NCBI GenBank assembly: GCA_964596115.1
Contig: CAZQRW010000052.1
Location: forward strand, 1 to 11,499
DNA: 11,499 nucleotides
Source of the DNA: CAZQRW01 sp964596115
GTDB taxonomy: Bacteria > Hydrothermota > UBA3072 > B12-G15
Direction: 5' to 3'
Shown: positions 1-6,516 of the stretch, piece after piece
How positions within the stretch are numbered: the first letter of the stretch is position 1
Layout: each line of letters begins with the position of its first letter
The notes under the pieces: generated by a model
Database searches by the model: none
What the model was told of the DNA's origin: nothing
Seen by the model: the letters and a program-made list of their open reading frames with translations, nothing else
Program-made: the position numbers and the translations under genes

Positions 1-228
1 AAAAACAACCTATCTGTCAACAGGTAAAATATTCTTGTTGTTATTACTATTTAGAGATATCAATATTTTTTATTTTTTTGTCTCCTGTACGGTTAGACAA
101 GGTAGAAGAGGGTATAGAAGACCAAAAAGAAAAAATAAAAAATATATCTCTTCTACCTTGGCTTTCCCTATCCTTCTTCTTTCTTGACACAACCTGAATA
201 CTCTGTATTTTTGAAAAAGGATATTTAT
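1..228. other. Left-edge non-coding stretch
   Basis: No convincing gene is visible here. The stretch is very AT-rich, with a T-rich run around 66-79. It holds one perfect 13-bp inverted repeat, listed separately. The open frame on the minus strand has low-complexity content and no family resemblance, so I treat it as chance. The segment probably carries the promoter and leader of the plus-strand transporter gene, but no promoter pair is convincing. Confidence 0.5.
98..160. repeat. 13-bp perfect inverted repeat upstream of transporter
   Basis: CAAGGTAGAAGAG at 98-110 is the exact reverse complement of CTCTTCTACCTTG at 148-160, separated by a 37-base purine-rich spacer. As RNA it would form a 13-bp hairpin with a large loop in the leader of the plus-strand transporter gene. 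It is not followed by a U-run on either strand, so it does not look like a standard terminator. It could be an operator, a leader hairpin or the scar of a small mobile element. Only the repeat itself is certain. Confidence 0.6.
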
Positions 229-1113
229 ATGAAATTAGAAAAATATGATATATTTGGTATTTCAGCTGTAATATTCTGGTCAACTGTTGCCACTGCATTT
301 AAATTGACCCTGAGGTACATCCCTCCAGAAGAGATGGTCCTTATTGCTTCGGTAACTTCGTTATTCTTCTTTTTTCTTTTCCTTCTTTTTACTGGAAGGG
401 TAAAATCGATAAAAAAACAACCAAAAAATTATATCTATTCGTCTTTATTACTCGGTATTTTAAATCCGTTTTTATACTACCTTGCACTCTTCAATGCTTA
501 CAATCTTCTACATGCCCAGGAGGCACTCATTATAAACTATGCCTGGCCTATTGTACTATCTCTCTTTGCAATACCAATACTTAAGCAAAAAATGACACTA
601 AAGGCTATATCTGGCTTACTATTCGGATTTTTTGGTGTTTATATTATTTCCACCAATGGAAAAATCATTTCATTACATTTTACCAATCCTTTTGGTGTTA
701 TTCTTGCATTTTTAACAACAATTATCTGGAGTTTGTTCTGGCTCTATAATAGAAAAATGAAAATTGATCCAATAATAAAACTATTCCTTAACTTTATTTC
801 CGGGACTATCTTTATAATAATTTTTTTCCTTCTAAGGAGAATCCCTTTCCTATCCAATCTAAAGGGTATCATTGGAGGGATCTACGCTGGGTTATTTGAG
901 ATGGGGTTAACATTTGTGTTGTGGCTAAAGGCAATAACCTTGAGTAAATCCTCAGCAAAGGTTTCAACCCTTATATTTTTAAGTCCATTTTTATCTCTAT
1001 TTTTTATTCATTTTATTGTGGAAGAGCCTATCTACATCTCAACAATTTGGGGTTTCATACTGATTCTTTCAGGTATAATCCTTACAAGAGTATCAACAAG
1101 GATAAATAGTTAG
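229..1113 (+). CDS. EamA/DMT-superfamily permease
   Basis: Predicted inner-membrane metabolite transporter of the drug/metabolite transporter superfamily, 294 residues, close to the usual ~300. About ten hydrophobic helices are visible, arranged as two five-helix EamA-like halves. The first starts at IFGISAVIFWSTVATAFK, with the Trp-Ser-Thr turn typical of helix 1. The second starts near NPFGVILAFLTTIIWSLFW. The substrate cannot be inferred. The ATG at 229 is preferred over the TTG at 184 because an AAAAGGA ribosome binding site lies 7 bases before it and the protein then begins with a normal short cytoplasmic segment. It is the only plus-strand gene here and converges on the methyltransferase gene 22 bases away. 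It is more AT-rich than its neighbours and has no visible functional link to the redox genes. Confidence 0.85.
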   Translation: MKLEKYDIFGISAVIFWSTVATAFKLTLRYIPPEEMVLIASVTSLFFFFLFLLFTGRVKSIKKQPKNYIYSSLLLGILNPFLYYLALFNAYNLLHAQEALIINYAWPIVLSLFAIPILKQKMTLKAISGLLFGFFGVYIISTNGKIISLHFTNPFGVILAFLTTIIWSLFWLYNRKMKIDPIIKLFLNFISGTIFIIIFFLLRRIPFLSNLKGIIGGIYAGLFEMGLTFVLWLKAITLSKSSAKVSTLIFLSPFLSLFFIHFIVEEPIYISTIWGFILILSGIILTRVSTRINS

Positions 1114-1135
1114 GGATATTAAGTTTTGAGGAATA

Positions 1136-1924
1136 TTAATGAAAAGAACTGATTTCTCCTATAACATCAATTATTCTGCCTTCCCTGAAATACATCTTAA
1201 CCCCTTTTTCAGTTAATCTCTTCTGGCCTTTTGGGCCTATAGTGTAAGAAATAATTAATGGGCAATCGTTTACTATGCCATAGACATCAAGGGTCTTCAA
1301 ATGTTGAAAGGTATCTTTAAATGGATTATCCCTTCTTTCTATAAATCTATATGAACCTCTACAGATTTCATATATATTGAAGAATTTAGCCCTTCCAAAC
1401 ATTCCCTTGCTTATTGTATCTCCATCATTTGAAGAAACTGCAATGAGGAAACATCTTGGTGTACCATAGACCAAAAAATTATCCTTGTATTCTTTTGCCT
1501 CTTTTATAAGATATCCATTTTTCTCAAGTAAGGCACAAATCTCATTTAGTGAAAAATATCTCTCGGGAAAACCTGTATCAGCGCCTTTTTTCCAATCTAC
1601 AAAGATGAATTCTCCTTTCCATCCGATAACTCTTTTCATAGTCTTTATTGCCATCTTTACGTTTGGAAAATGATGAAGAGAATGGATAGAATATATAAAA
1701 TCAAACCACTCACTTATTCTGTCCACTTCTTCAGCACTTATGCCTATGCATCTATCGTTATTTCCATAATACATTGGATCTATCCCTCTTATATATACAT
1801 TATATTTTTTATCCAGCTCTTCAACCAGGCTACCTGAACCACACCCCAACTCCAGTAGTCTATCCTTCCCCGGGATTATCTGCTCTATCCAATTATTTAG
1901 TATATTTAGTGCGTCTTCTTCCAT
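1136..1924 (-). CDS. SAM methyltransferase fused to NifX/NifB-type FeMo-cofactor domain
   Basis: 262 residues in two parts. Residues about 1-150 are a class I SAM-dependent methyltransferase: motif I is LLELGCGSGSL (23-33), an acidic residue follows at Asp49, and the SIHSLHHFPN segment (79-88) is typical of the Methyltransf_11 group. Residues about 158-258 resemble the dinitrogenase iron-molybdenum cofactor domain: FGRAKFFNIYEI (176-187), then IISYTIGPKGQKRLTEKGVK (224-243) and a short charged tail, matching the family pattern FGR...F and GIGPKA...L...GI. That domain binds metal clusters or their precursors in NifX, NafY and the NifB C-terminus; its stand-alone relatives have unclear roles. 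The fusion suggests methylation linked to metal or cluster handling, which is inference. The ATG at 1924 has no clear ribosome binding site. It lies three bases after the stop of the ferritin-like ORF, so translation is probably coupled. Confidence 0.75.
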   Translation of the reverse strand: MEEDALNILNNWIEQIIPGKDRLLELGCGSGSLVEELDKKYNVYIRGIDPMYYGNNDRCIGISAEEVDRISEWFDFIYSIHSLHHFPNVKMAIKTMKRVIGWKGEFIFVDWKKGADTGFPERYFSLNEICALLEKNGYLIKEAKEYKDNFLVYGTPRCFLIAVSSNDGDTISKGMFGRAKFFNIYEICRGSYRFIERRDNPFKDTFQHLKTLDVYGIVNDCPLIISYTIGPKGQKRLTEKGVKMYFREGRIIDVIGEISSFH

Positions 1925-1927
1925 TGA

Positions 1928-2242
1928 TCAGATTTGGTTGTTAATAATTACTTCCTCAGCCTTTTTTTCTCCACCCTCCATTAATTTCATTATAAACGTG
2001 ATACCAAATAAATAAGAGATTACTACATACCTAAGGATAGAAAATAAAGACGGTTTAAGATCATATCCTGTATATGATTTCCAAACATTATAATGCCCCA
2101 GTTCGTCATCAGAAATTCTCATCAGTACTTCTTTGTTCTGTCCTTTTGCCCTTCGTGCAAGTATTCTATATATATAATGCTCTGTTATCTCTTCCCTTTG
2201 AAATTTTATTAATTTCCTGAGTTTTTCACCTTTTTCCGTAAT
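1928..2242 (-). CDS. Truncated ferritin-like (rubrerythrin/VIT-associated) protein, unusual start
   Basis: The frame is open from a stop at 2258-2260 and reads as a ferritin-like domain from about 2242. It has an N-terminal helix FQREEITEHYIYRILARRAK, then ISDDELGHYNVW with an ExxH diiron motif, then YTGYDLKP and a hydrophobic stretch ending FGITFIMKLMEGGEKKAEE. This order matches ferritin-like domains found alone or fused to VIT/CCC1 iron transporters. It stops after VIINNQI, before the second ExxH motif, so half of the diiron site is missing. There is no ATG, GTG or TTG at the proper N-terminus. GGGAGG at 2246-2251 is followed by ATT (2240-2242) and ACG, giving about 104 residues if ATT initiates. 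Starting at the first ATG (2122) would discard the first helix. A strong promoter sits just upstream. It may be a decayed gene, a small functional remnant or a sequence error. Confidence 0.55.
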   Translation of the reverse strand: MTEKGEKLRKLIKFQREEITEHYIYRILARRAKGQNKEVLMRISDDELGHYNVWKSYTGYDLKPSLFSILRYVVISYLFGITFIMKLMEGGEKKAEEVIINNQI

Positions 2243-2266
2243 TAACCTCCCTCGATTTCACCAATT

Positions 2267-2294
2267 ATATTATCCCTATCTTCTCGTATGTCAA
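2267..2294 (-). promoter_or_regulatory. Sigma-70-type promoter for ferritin-like/methyltransferase genes
   Basis: Reading the minus strand, a perfect TTGACA -35 (2289-2294) is followed after 16 bases by TAATAT (2267-2272). A perfect TATAAT also overlaps at slightly longer spacing. Transcription would start near 2260, about ten bases before the GGGAGG ribosome binding site. This supports real expression of the ferritin-like ORF even though its start codon is non-standard. Confidence 0.6.
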
Positions 2295-2327
2295 ATTAAT
2301 TCATTTTTAGAATGCTACTCTTCGATA

Positions 2328-2358
2328 AATGAAAGAGGGGTAACTAAATAGTTACCCC
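2328..2358 (-). terminator. Probable rho-independent terminator after rubrerythrin
   Basis: GGGGTAACTA (2337-2346) and TAGTTACCCC (2349-2358) form a 10-bp perfect inverted repeat (8-9 bp once a loop is allowed). On the minus strand it is followed by TCTTTCATTT, a moderately U-rich tail. It lies 15 bases after the rubrerythrin stop, separating that operon from the ferritin-like gene's own promoter. Confidence 0.7.
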
Positions 2359-2372
2359 ATTGTTAAGTTGAT

Positions 2373-2876
2373 TTAAAACTTTTTAAACTTATCTTTGGGT
2401 GCACCACAAATTGGGCATTTATCGGGTGGGATGCCTATATGTGTATATCCACAAATGGGGCAGATATAGACCTCACTAATCTCAATATCTTTACCTTTCT
2501 CAGCAGTCTTCTTTGCATCTTTATACATCTCCCTGTGAATCTTCTCTGCCTCAAGTGCATAATGGGTTGATAGTTCAGCGCCCTTTTCACCCTGCAATTC
2601 TGCGGTCTTTTTATAAACTGGATACATCTCCTCAACCTCAAAATTTTCTCCATCTATTCCTGATTGAAGATTCTCAGTTGTCTTATTTATTAATCCAAGG
2701 TTTCTTGCATGGTTCGTAGCATGTATCTGTTCAGCATAAGCAATAGCCTTGAACATCCGTGCAATATTTTTATATCCTTCCCTTTCTGCAATTTCGCTGA
2801 AAATGAGGTACTTCATATGAGCCATCGATTCTCCAGCAAATGCTTCATTTAAAGCCTTTTCTGTCATTTTTTTCAT
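2373..2876 (-). CDS. rbr: Rubrerythrin
   Basis: Cytoplasmic non-haem diiron peroxidase that reduces hydrogen peroxide to water using electrons from rubredoxin or NAD(P)H-linked partners. The 167 residues contain a ferritin-like four-helix domain (about 5-128) with diiron ligands in the expected places: Glu16, Glu49-x-x-His52, Glu83, and Glu111-x-x-His114. The C-terminal rubredoxin-like iron centre has C139-x-x-C142 and C154-x-x-C157. The linker between the knuckles is short, as in rubrerythrins rather than true rubredoxins. Length is slightly under the usual ~190. An AGGAGA site overlapping the stop codon of the upstream peroxiredoxin gives good spacing to the ATG at 2876; only 8 bases separate the two genes, so they form one operon. 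The fourth residue is also Met and could be an alternative start. Confidence 0.93.
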   Translation of the reverse strand: MKKMTEKALNEAFAGESMAHMKYLIFSEIAEREGYKNIARMFKAIAYAEQIHATNHARNLGLINKTTENLQSGIDGENFEVEEMYPVYKKTAELQGEKGAELSTHYALEAEKIHREMYKDAKKTAEKGKDIEISEVYICPICGYTHIGIPPDKCPICGAPKDKFKKF

Positions 2877-2884
2877 AAAATCTC

Positions 2885-3541
2885 CTATATCTTCTTATGG
2901 CAAAGCCACCAATCAAAACATTCAAAATCGCCTCTCTTGGCAGCTTCAAGCCTTTCCCCAGCAGTTTTTTCATCACTTGCAGGTGCAATGATAACATGGT
3001 CACCTACAATCTCATTATTTGGCCAATTTGCAGGAATTGCAACTCCATTTTTATCTGCTATTTGGAAACCTTTTATCATCCTTAAAAACTCGTCCATATT
3101 TCTCCCTAATTCTTGAGGATAATAAAGCATAGCTCTGATAATTCCCTTTGGATCTACAATAAATACAGCCCTCACTGTGTTTGTTCCTTTTCCTGGATGA
3201 ATAAGGCCAAGAATGCCAGATACTCTGCCCGTATCATCTGCAATAATAGGAAATTTTATCTCTTCATTGAGGTTATCCTTTATCCACTGTACCCATTTTA
3301 TGTGGGAAAAGACCTGATCAATACTCAAACCAATAAGTTCCGTATTTAACTTCTTAAATTCGTCATATCTCTTCTGGAATGCAACAAATTCAGTAGTACA
3401 AACAGGCGTAAAATCTGCAGGATGGCTGAATAAAATAAACCATTTTCCCCTAAAGGCATCTGGTAACTTCATCTTACTATGGGTAGTCTGAACTTCAATC
3501 TGTGGAAAACTTTCACCTAAAAGTGGTATCTTCCCTTCCAT
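2885..3541 (-). CDS. Peroxiredoxin, Prx6/archaeal AhpC type
   Basis: Thiol peroxidase reducing hydrogen peroxide and organic peroxides in the cytoplasm. The 218 residues show the thioredoxin-fold peroxiredoxin domain with the motif PADFTPVCTTEF, whose peroxidatic Cys is Cys48. The C-terminal 1-cysPrx extension ends in a pair of cysteines, Cys208 and Cys214. This matches the Aeropyrum-type arrangement, in which the enzyme looks like a Prx6 but resolves through C-terminal cysteines. The frame stays open up to position 3616, but I chose the ATG at 3541 because AAAGGAGGT sits ideally before it and the upstream codons lie in the promoter and operator. It is the first gene of the prx-rubrerythrin operon. 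A PerR-box palindrome lies 28 bases upstream, so peroxide induction is likely. Confidence 0.93.
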   Translation of the reverse strand: MEGKIPLLGESFPQIEVQTTHSKMKLPDAFRGKWFILFSHPADFTPVCTTEFVAFQKRYDEFKKLNTELIGLSIDQVFSHIKWVQWIKDNLNEEIKFPIIADDTGRVSGILGLIHPGKGTNTVRAVFIVDPKGIIRAMLYYPQELGRNMDEFLRMIKGFQIADKNGVAIPANWPNNEIVGDHVIIAPASDEKTAGERLEAAKRGDFECFDWWLCHKKI

Positions 3542-3569
3542 AATTACCTCCTTTGGAATTGTTTCAATT

Positions 3570-3584
3570 TTGTAATCATTACAA
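3570..3584 (-). promoter_or_regulatory. PerR/Fur-family operator (7-1-7 palindrome)
   Basis: TTGTAATCATTACAA is a perfect 7-1-7 inverted repeat. It differs from the established PerR-box consensus TTATAATNATTATAA only by one symmetric change in each arm. It lies between the putative -10 of the peroxiredoxin promoter and the ribosome binding site, an ideal place for repression. A PerR homologue is encoded at 9704-10147. Binding is inferred, not shown. Confidence 0.75.
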
Positions 3585-3594
3585 GTATAATATA

Positions 3595-3623
3595 TATAAA
3601 ATTCTGAATAATGCAAGTGACAA
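3595..3623 (-). promoter_or_regulatory. Putative promoter of prx-rubrerythrin operon
   Basis: On the minus strand TTGTCA (about 3618-3623) is followed after 17 bases by TTTATA (about 3595-3600). Further TATA-like hexamers continue to about 3586, so the exact -10 is uncertain. The PerR-like palindrome begins just downstream. Confidence 0.5.
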
Positions 3624-3637
3624 AAAATAGAGCTGAT

Positions 3638-4633
3638 TTAAATAATTAAAACTGCAGAACCATCGATCTTACTTTCCTTTACCAATCTCAAGGCTTTATT
3701 TGCCTCTTCTAACCGGAAACTCTGGACCACGGTCTTTACTGGAACCTCGGCTGCAACCTCCAACAACTGTCTTACATCTTCTCTTGTGCTGTTTGCAACA
3801 CTCCGCAGGGTTTTTTCATAGTAAATTAAATCGTATTCCATCTCAGGAATGGGCGTCATATAAATTCCAGCTAATGCAATGGTTCCCCCTTTATCAAGGA
3901 CCCTCAACGCCTCTTTTACTATCCAGCCTGCAGGGGCAAATATAATAGCGCTATCAATCTTTTCTGAAGGGGTATCCTCTGCTCCTCCTGACCAGACTGC
4001 TCCAAGCTTCTTTGCCAGCTCTCTATGCTCTTTGGAGCGCGAGAAAACGTAAACATCCATTCCCATATGTATACCAATTTGAAGAATAATGTGTGCAGAT
4101 GCACCAAAACCATAAAGACCAAGTTTTTTACCTTTTTTTGCCTCACTTAGTTTCAATGCCCTGTAGCCAATAACACCACCACAAAGAAGTGGGGCTGCAT
4201 GTAAATCATCAAATACATCAGGAATCCGATAAACAGAATCCTTGTGAGCCTTCATATATTCTGCGTAGCCACCATTCACATCATACCCTGTAAACCTGGC
4301 TTTCTCACAGAGGTTTTCCCTACCTGATTTACAATACTTACACTCACCACAAGAGGAGTAAAACCAGGGCACTCCTACCCTATCTCCAAGACTAAATTCT
4401 GTAACCCCTTCGCCCTTTTTCTCTATAAAACCTACAATCTGGTGTCCCGGGATCAATGGACTTTTATGTAAAGGGATATCCCCTTCCACTGTATGGAGAT
4501 CTGTATGACATACACCACAAACCTTCACCTTAATTAATACATCATTCAGGCCTACTTCAGGGATAGGAATTTCTTCAAGTTTCAAAGGATTTTCCTCTAT
4601 GGGTGCCTGTCTACGAAGAATCATTGCTCTCAT
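3638..4633 (-). CDS. Zinc-dependent alcohol dehydrogenase (MDR family)
   Basis: NAD(P)-dependent medium-chain dehydrogenase/reductase interconverting alcohols and aldehydes; the substrate is not predictable. 331 residues. The N-terminal GroES-like domain has catalytic-zinc ligands Cys42 (VCGVCHTDLH) and His64 (PGHQIVG), and the likely third ligand is the Cys in APLLCGG. The structural zinc is bound by Cys95, Cys98, Cys101 and Cys109. The Rossmann domain has GFGASAH. Gln rather than the common Glu after His64 is seen in an AdhA-like subgroup. The frame opens upstream to 4702, but the ATG at 4633 is chosen: it has AAAAAGGAGG at good spacing, and the predicted promoter -10 lies at 4704-4709, so the longer form would not be fully transcribed. 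It has its own promoter and a separate one follows it, so it is probably monocistronic. Confidence 0.9.
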   Translation of the reverse strand: MRAMILRRQAPIEENPLKLEEIPIPEVGLNDVLIKVKVCGVCHTDLHTVEGDIPLHKSPLIPGHQIVGFIEKKGEGVTEFSLGDRVGVPWFYSSCGECKYCKSGRENLCEKARFTGYDVNGGYAEYMKAHKDSVYRIPDVFDDLHAAPLLCGGVIGYRALKLSEAKKGKKLGLYGFGASAHIILQIGIHMGMDVYVFSRSKEHRELAKKLGAVWSGGAEDTPSEKIDSAIIFAPAGWIVKEALRVLDKGGTIALAGIYMTPIPEMEYDLIYYEKTLRSVANSTREDVRQLLEVAAEVPVKTVVQSFRLEEANKALRLVKESKIDGSAVLII

Positions 4634-4703
4634 TTCTTCCTCCTTTTTAGAATTCAAAACCAGATCACACTCCTCGTCCTTGTTTGAAAAAAATCTTATC
4701 ACT

Positions 4704-4733
4704 TATAATTTACATCAAAATTTATATTGTCAA
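4704..4733 (-). promoter_or_regulatory. Promoter of alcohol dehydrogenase
   Basis: On the minus strand a perfect TTGACA (4728-4733) is followed after 18 bases by ATTATA (4704-4709). A second TTGACAAT lies about 28 bases further upstream (near 4758-4763), but no -10 stands at a suitable distance from it. The intervening sequence is AT-rich with no clear PerR-type palindrome. Confidence 0.55.
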
Positions 4734-4796
4734 CTTCTCTATAATTTATTGAATAATTGTCAAGAGAAAAAAAATAGAGACAAAGTAGTGAAAGTA

Positions 4797-6464
4797 TTAA
4801 AATAGTCCTTTTATATTCCCCTCTTCGTCAATATCTACCCTCTCTGCTACAGGATTTTTTGGAAGTCCTGGCATAAGCAGTACATCCCCTGTTATAGGGA
4901 CAAGAAACCCAGCACCTGAAGATATCCTTATTTCTCTCACAGTAGCAAGAAAGTCCTTTGGTCTCCCAAGCAACTTTGGATTGTCAGATAGAGATTTTTG
5001 AGTTTTTGCAATACATATAGGAAGATTTTCTAATCCAAATTTTTCTACAAGTTTGAGGTCTTCCTTTCCTTCCTTTGTAAAGTCAACTGCCTTTGCACCA
5101 TATATCTCATCACTTACAATCTTGATCTTTTTCTTTACAGAGAGATCCAGGTTATATAGTGATTTGTATTTTCTATTCTCTGAGAGGAGTTCCACGACCT
5201 CATTTGCCAGCTCAATTGAGCCTTCTCCACCCTTTTCATGTGCTTCTACCACTACTACTTTTACACCCTCTGATTGTGCAAATGTCCTGATTACATTTAC
5301 CTCCTCCTCAGTATCACTTAAAAATTTATTTACAGCAACAACTGGTGGCATATTAAATTTTTTTATATTCTCAATATGCTTTTCAAGGTTAGGAAGTCCT
5401 TTCTTCACTGCTGAAGGGTCTGATTGATTAAGCTCCTTCAATGCCTTTCCACCATGCATCTTCAAGGCCCTGACAGTAGCAACAAGCACAACAACCTGGG
5501 GATTTAGACCTGATTTTCTTGCAACGATATCAAAAAACTTCTCCGCTCCAAGATCAAATCCGAATCCTGCCTCTGTAACCACTATATCTGAAAGTTTCAA
5601 AGCCAATTTCATTGAGAGCACTGAACAAGTCCCCTGGGCTATATTTGCAAAGGGACCTCCATGAACAAAGGCAGGTGTACCCTCAGTGGTCTGAACAAGA
5701 TTGGGTTTTAATGCATCTCTTAAAAGTGCTCCCACTGCCCCTTCAATCTTTAAATCTCTCAAATAAACAGGATCTCCTCCATACGTACATCCTATTAATA
5801 CATTTGAAATCATTTTCTTCAATTCAGGATAACTCTCAGCAAGACATAGAATTGCCATTATCTCAGAAGATGCAGAGATCTGAAATGAGGCCTCCCTGGG
5901 CATACCATTCCTTCTTCCACCTAACCCAATCACCATACTTCTTAATGCCCTATCATTCATATCCATTACCCTTGACCAACTGATTCTCCTTGGGTCTATT
6001 TGAGGTTCTTTTCTCCGGAATATATGATTATCAACAACAGCAGTGATTAAATTATGAGCAGCAGTAACTGCATGCATATCACCGGTAAAATGAAGATTGA
6101 TATCCTCCATAGGAAGCACCTGGGCATATCCCCCTCCAGTAGCCCCACCCTTCATACCAAAAAGAGGCCCAAGAGAAGGCTCCCTAAGTGTAACTATGGA
6201 CCTCTTCCCAATTCTGTTTATACCCAATGATAGTCCAATAGAGACTGTGGTCTTACCTTCACCTGCAGGTGTAGGTGTCATAGCTGAAACAAGTACGAGT
6301 TTACCTTCATTTTTTGACTTTGACCTTTCAATGGCATCGAATTTCACCTTTGCCTTGTAATCACCGTAGTGTTCAAGATCAGTTGGCTTAAGACCGATCC
6401 CTTCAGCAATTTTATCTATTTTTTTCAACTTTATAGCACTTGCGATTTCAATATCTGTTTTCAT
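4797..6464 (-). CDS. fhs: Formate-tetrahydrofolate ligase
   Basis: Cytoplasmic enzyme making 10-formyl-tetrahydrofolate from formate, ATP and tetrahydrofolate. It feeds one-carbon metabolism and, in acetogens, the methyl branch of the Wood-Ljungdahl pathway. The 555 residues match the usual length of about 555-560. The ATP-binding P-loop TPAGEGKTT is at about 65-73. Family segments such as REPSLGPLFGMKGGATGGGY, FTGDMHAVTAAHNLITA and LMPGLPKNPVAERVDID are visible, and the C-terminus is intact. The ATG at 6464 is preceded by GGAGGG, which lies inside the coding sequence of a short upstream peptide (6448-6504). The gene therefore appears translationally coupled to that peptide and to the peroxiredoxin before it. 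No other folate or Wood-Ljungdahl gene is in the window, so the pathway use is unknown. Confidence 0.97.
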   Translation of the reverse strand: MKTDIEIASAIKLKKIDKIAEGIGLKPTDLEHYGDYKAKVKFDAIERSKSKNEGKLVLVSAMTPTPAGEGKTTVSIGLSLGINRIGKRSIVTLREPSLGPLFGMKGGATGGGYAQVLPMEDINLHFTGDMHAVTAAHNLITAVVDNHIFRRKEPQIDPRRISWSRVMDMNDRALRSMVIGLGGRRNGMPREASFQISASSEIMAILCLAESYPELKKMISNVLIGCTYGGDPVYLRDLKIEGAVGALLRDALKPNLVQTTEGTPAFVHGGPFANIAQGTCSVLSMKLALKLSDIVVTEAGFGFDLGAEKFFDIVARKSGLNPQVVVLVATVRALKMHGGKALKELNQSDPSAVKKGLPNLEKHIENIKKFNMPPVVAVNKFLSDTEEEVNVIRTFAQSEGVKVVVVEAHEKGGEGSIELANEVVELLSENRKYKSLYNLDLSVKKKIKIVSDEIYGAKAVDFTKEGKEDLKLVEKFGLENLPICIAKTQKSLSDNPKLLGRPKDFLATVREIRISSGAGFLVPITGDVLLMPGLPKNPVAERVDIDEEGNIKGLF

Positions 6465-6504
6465 ATACAGCCCTCCTCTTTTCTATTGCCTCTTTTACAT
6501 CCAT
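6448..6504 (-). CDS. Short peptide with nitroreductase-like N-terminus
   Basis: An 18-codon ORF, MDVKEAIEKRRAVYENRY then TGA, begins with a strong ribosome binding site (AAAAAGGAGGA, just after the peroxiredoxin stop) at good spacing to ATG 6504. The sequence resembles the first residues of nitroreductase-family flavoproteins (pattern M-x-x-x-E-A-I-x-x-R-R-S-V-R), which suggests the 5' stub of a lost nitroreductase gene. Its AGG-AGG codons provide the ribosome binding site for fhs, and it ends 15 bases inside fhs in another frame. It may act only as a coupling leader. The ORF and site are plain; the nitroreductase origin is inference from a very short match. Confidence 0.5.
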   Translation of the reverse strand: MDVKEAIEKRRAVYENRY

Positions 6505-6516
6505 AAATCCTCCTTT

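Noticed and set aside
184..211. TTGACA with a TATTTT hexamer 16 bases on as the transporter promoter, or TTG 184 as its start
   Set aside because: Transcription from it would begin at about the ribosome binding site of the ATG at 229, and the -10 is poor. The TTG start lacks a ribosome binding site and adds an atypical N-terminus.
47..298. 83-codon ORF on the minus strand at the left edge
   Set aside because: Low-complexity sequence, no ribosome binding site or family resemblance, and it overlaps the start of the better-supported transporter gene.
1928..1930. TGA between the ferritin-like ORF and the methyltransferase as a selenocysteine codon
   Set aside because: The following bases show no stable hairpin of the bacterial SECIS type, and neither flanking domain is known to use selenocysteine at such a border.
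4748..4762. TTATTGAATAA-type palindrome as a PerR box for alcohol dehydrogenase
   Set aside because: Only a 5-1-5 symmetry in AT-rich DNA, failing to extend to the 7-1-7 form seen at the peroxiredoxin promoter.
4758..4763. Second TTGACAAT upstream of the alcohol dehydrogenase as a tandem promoter
   Set aside because: No -10-like hexamer at 15-19 bases; the nearest TTATA-like sequence is too close.
5053..5427. 124-codon plus-strand ORF inside fhs
   Set aside because: Serine- and phenylalanine-rich shadow translation opposite a strongly conserved gene. The same applies to other plus-strand ORFs within the minus-strand genes.
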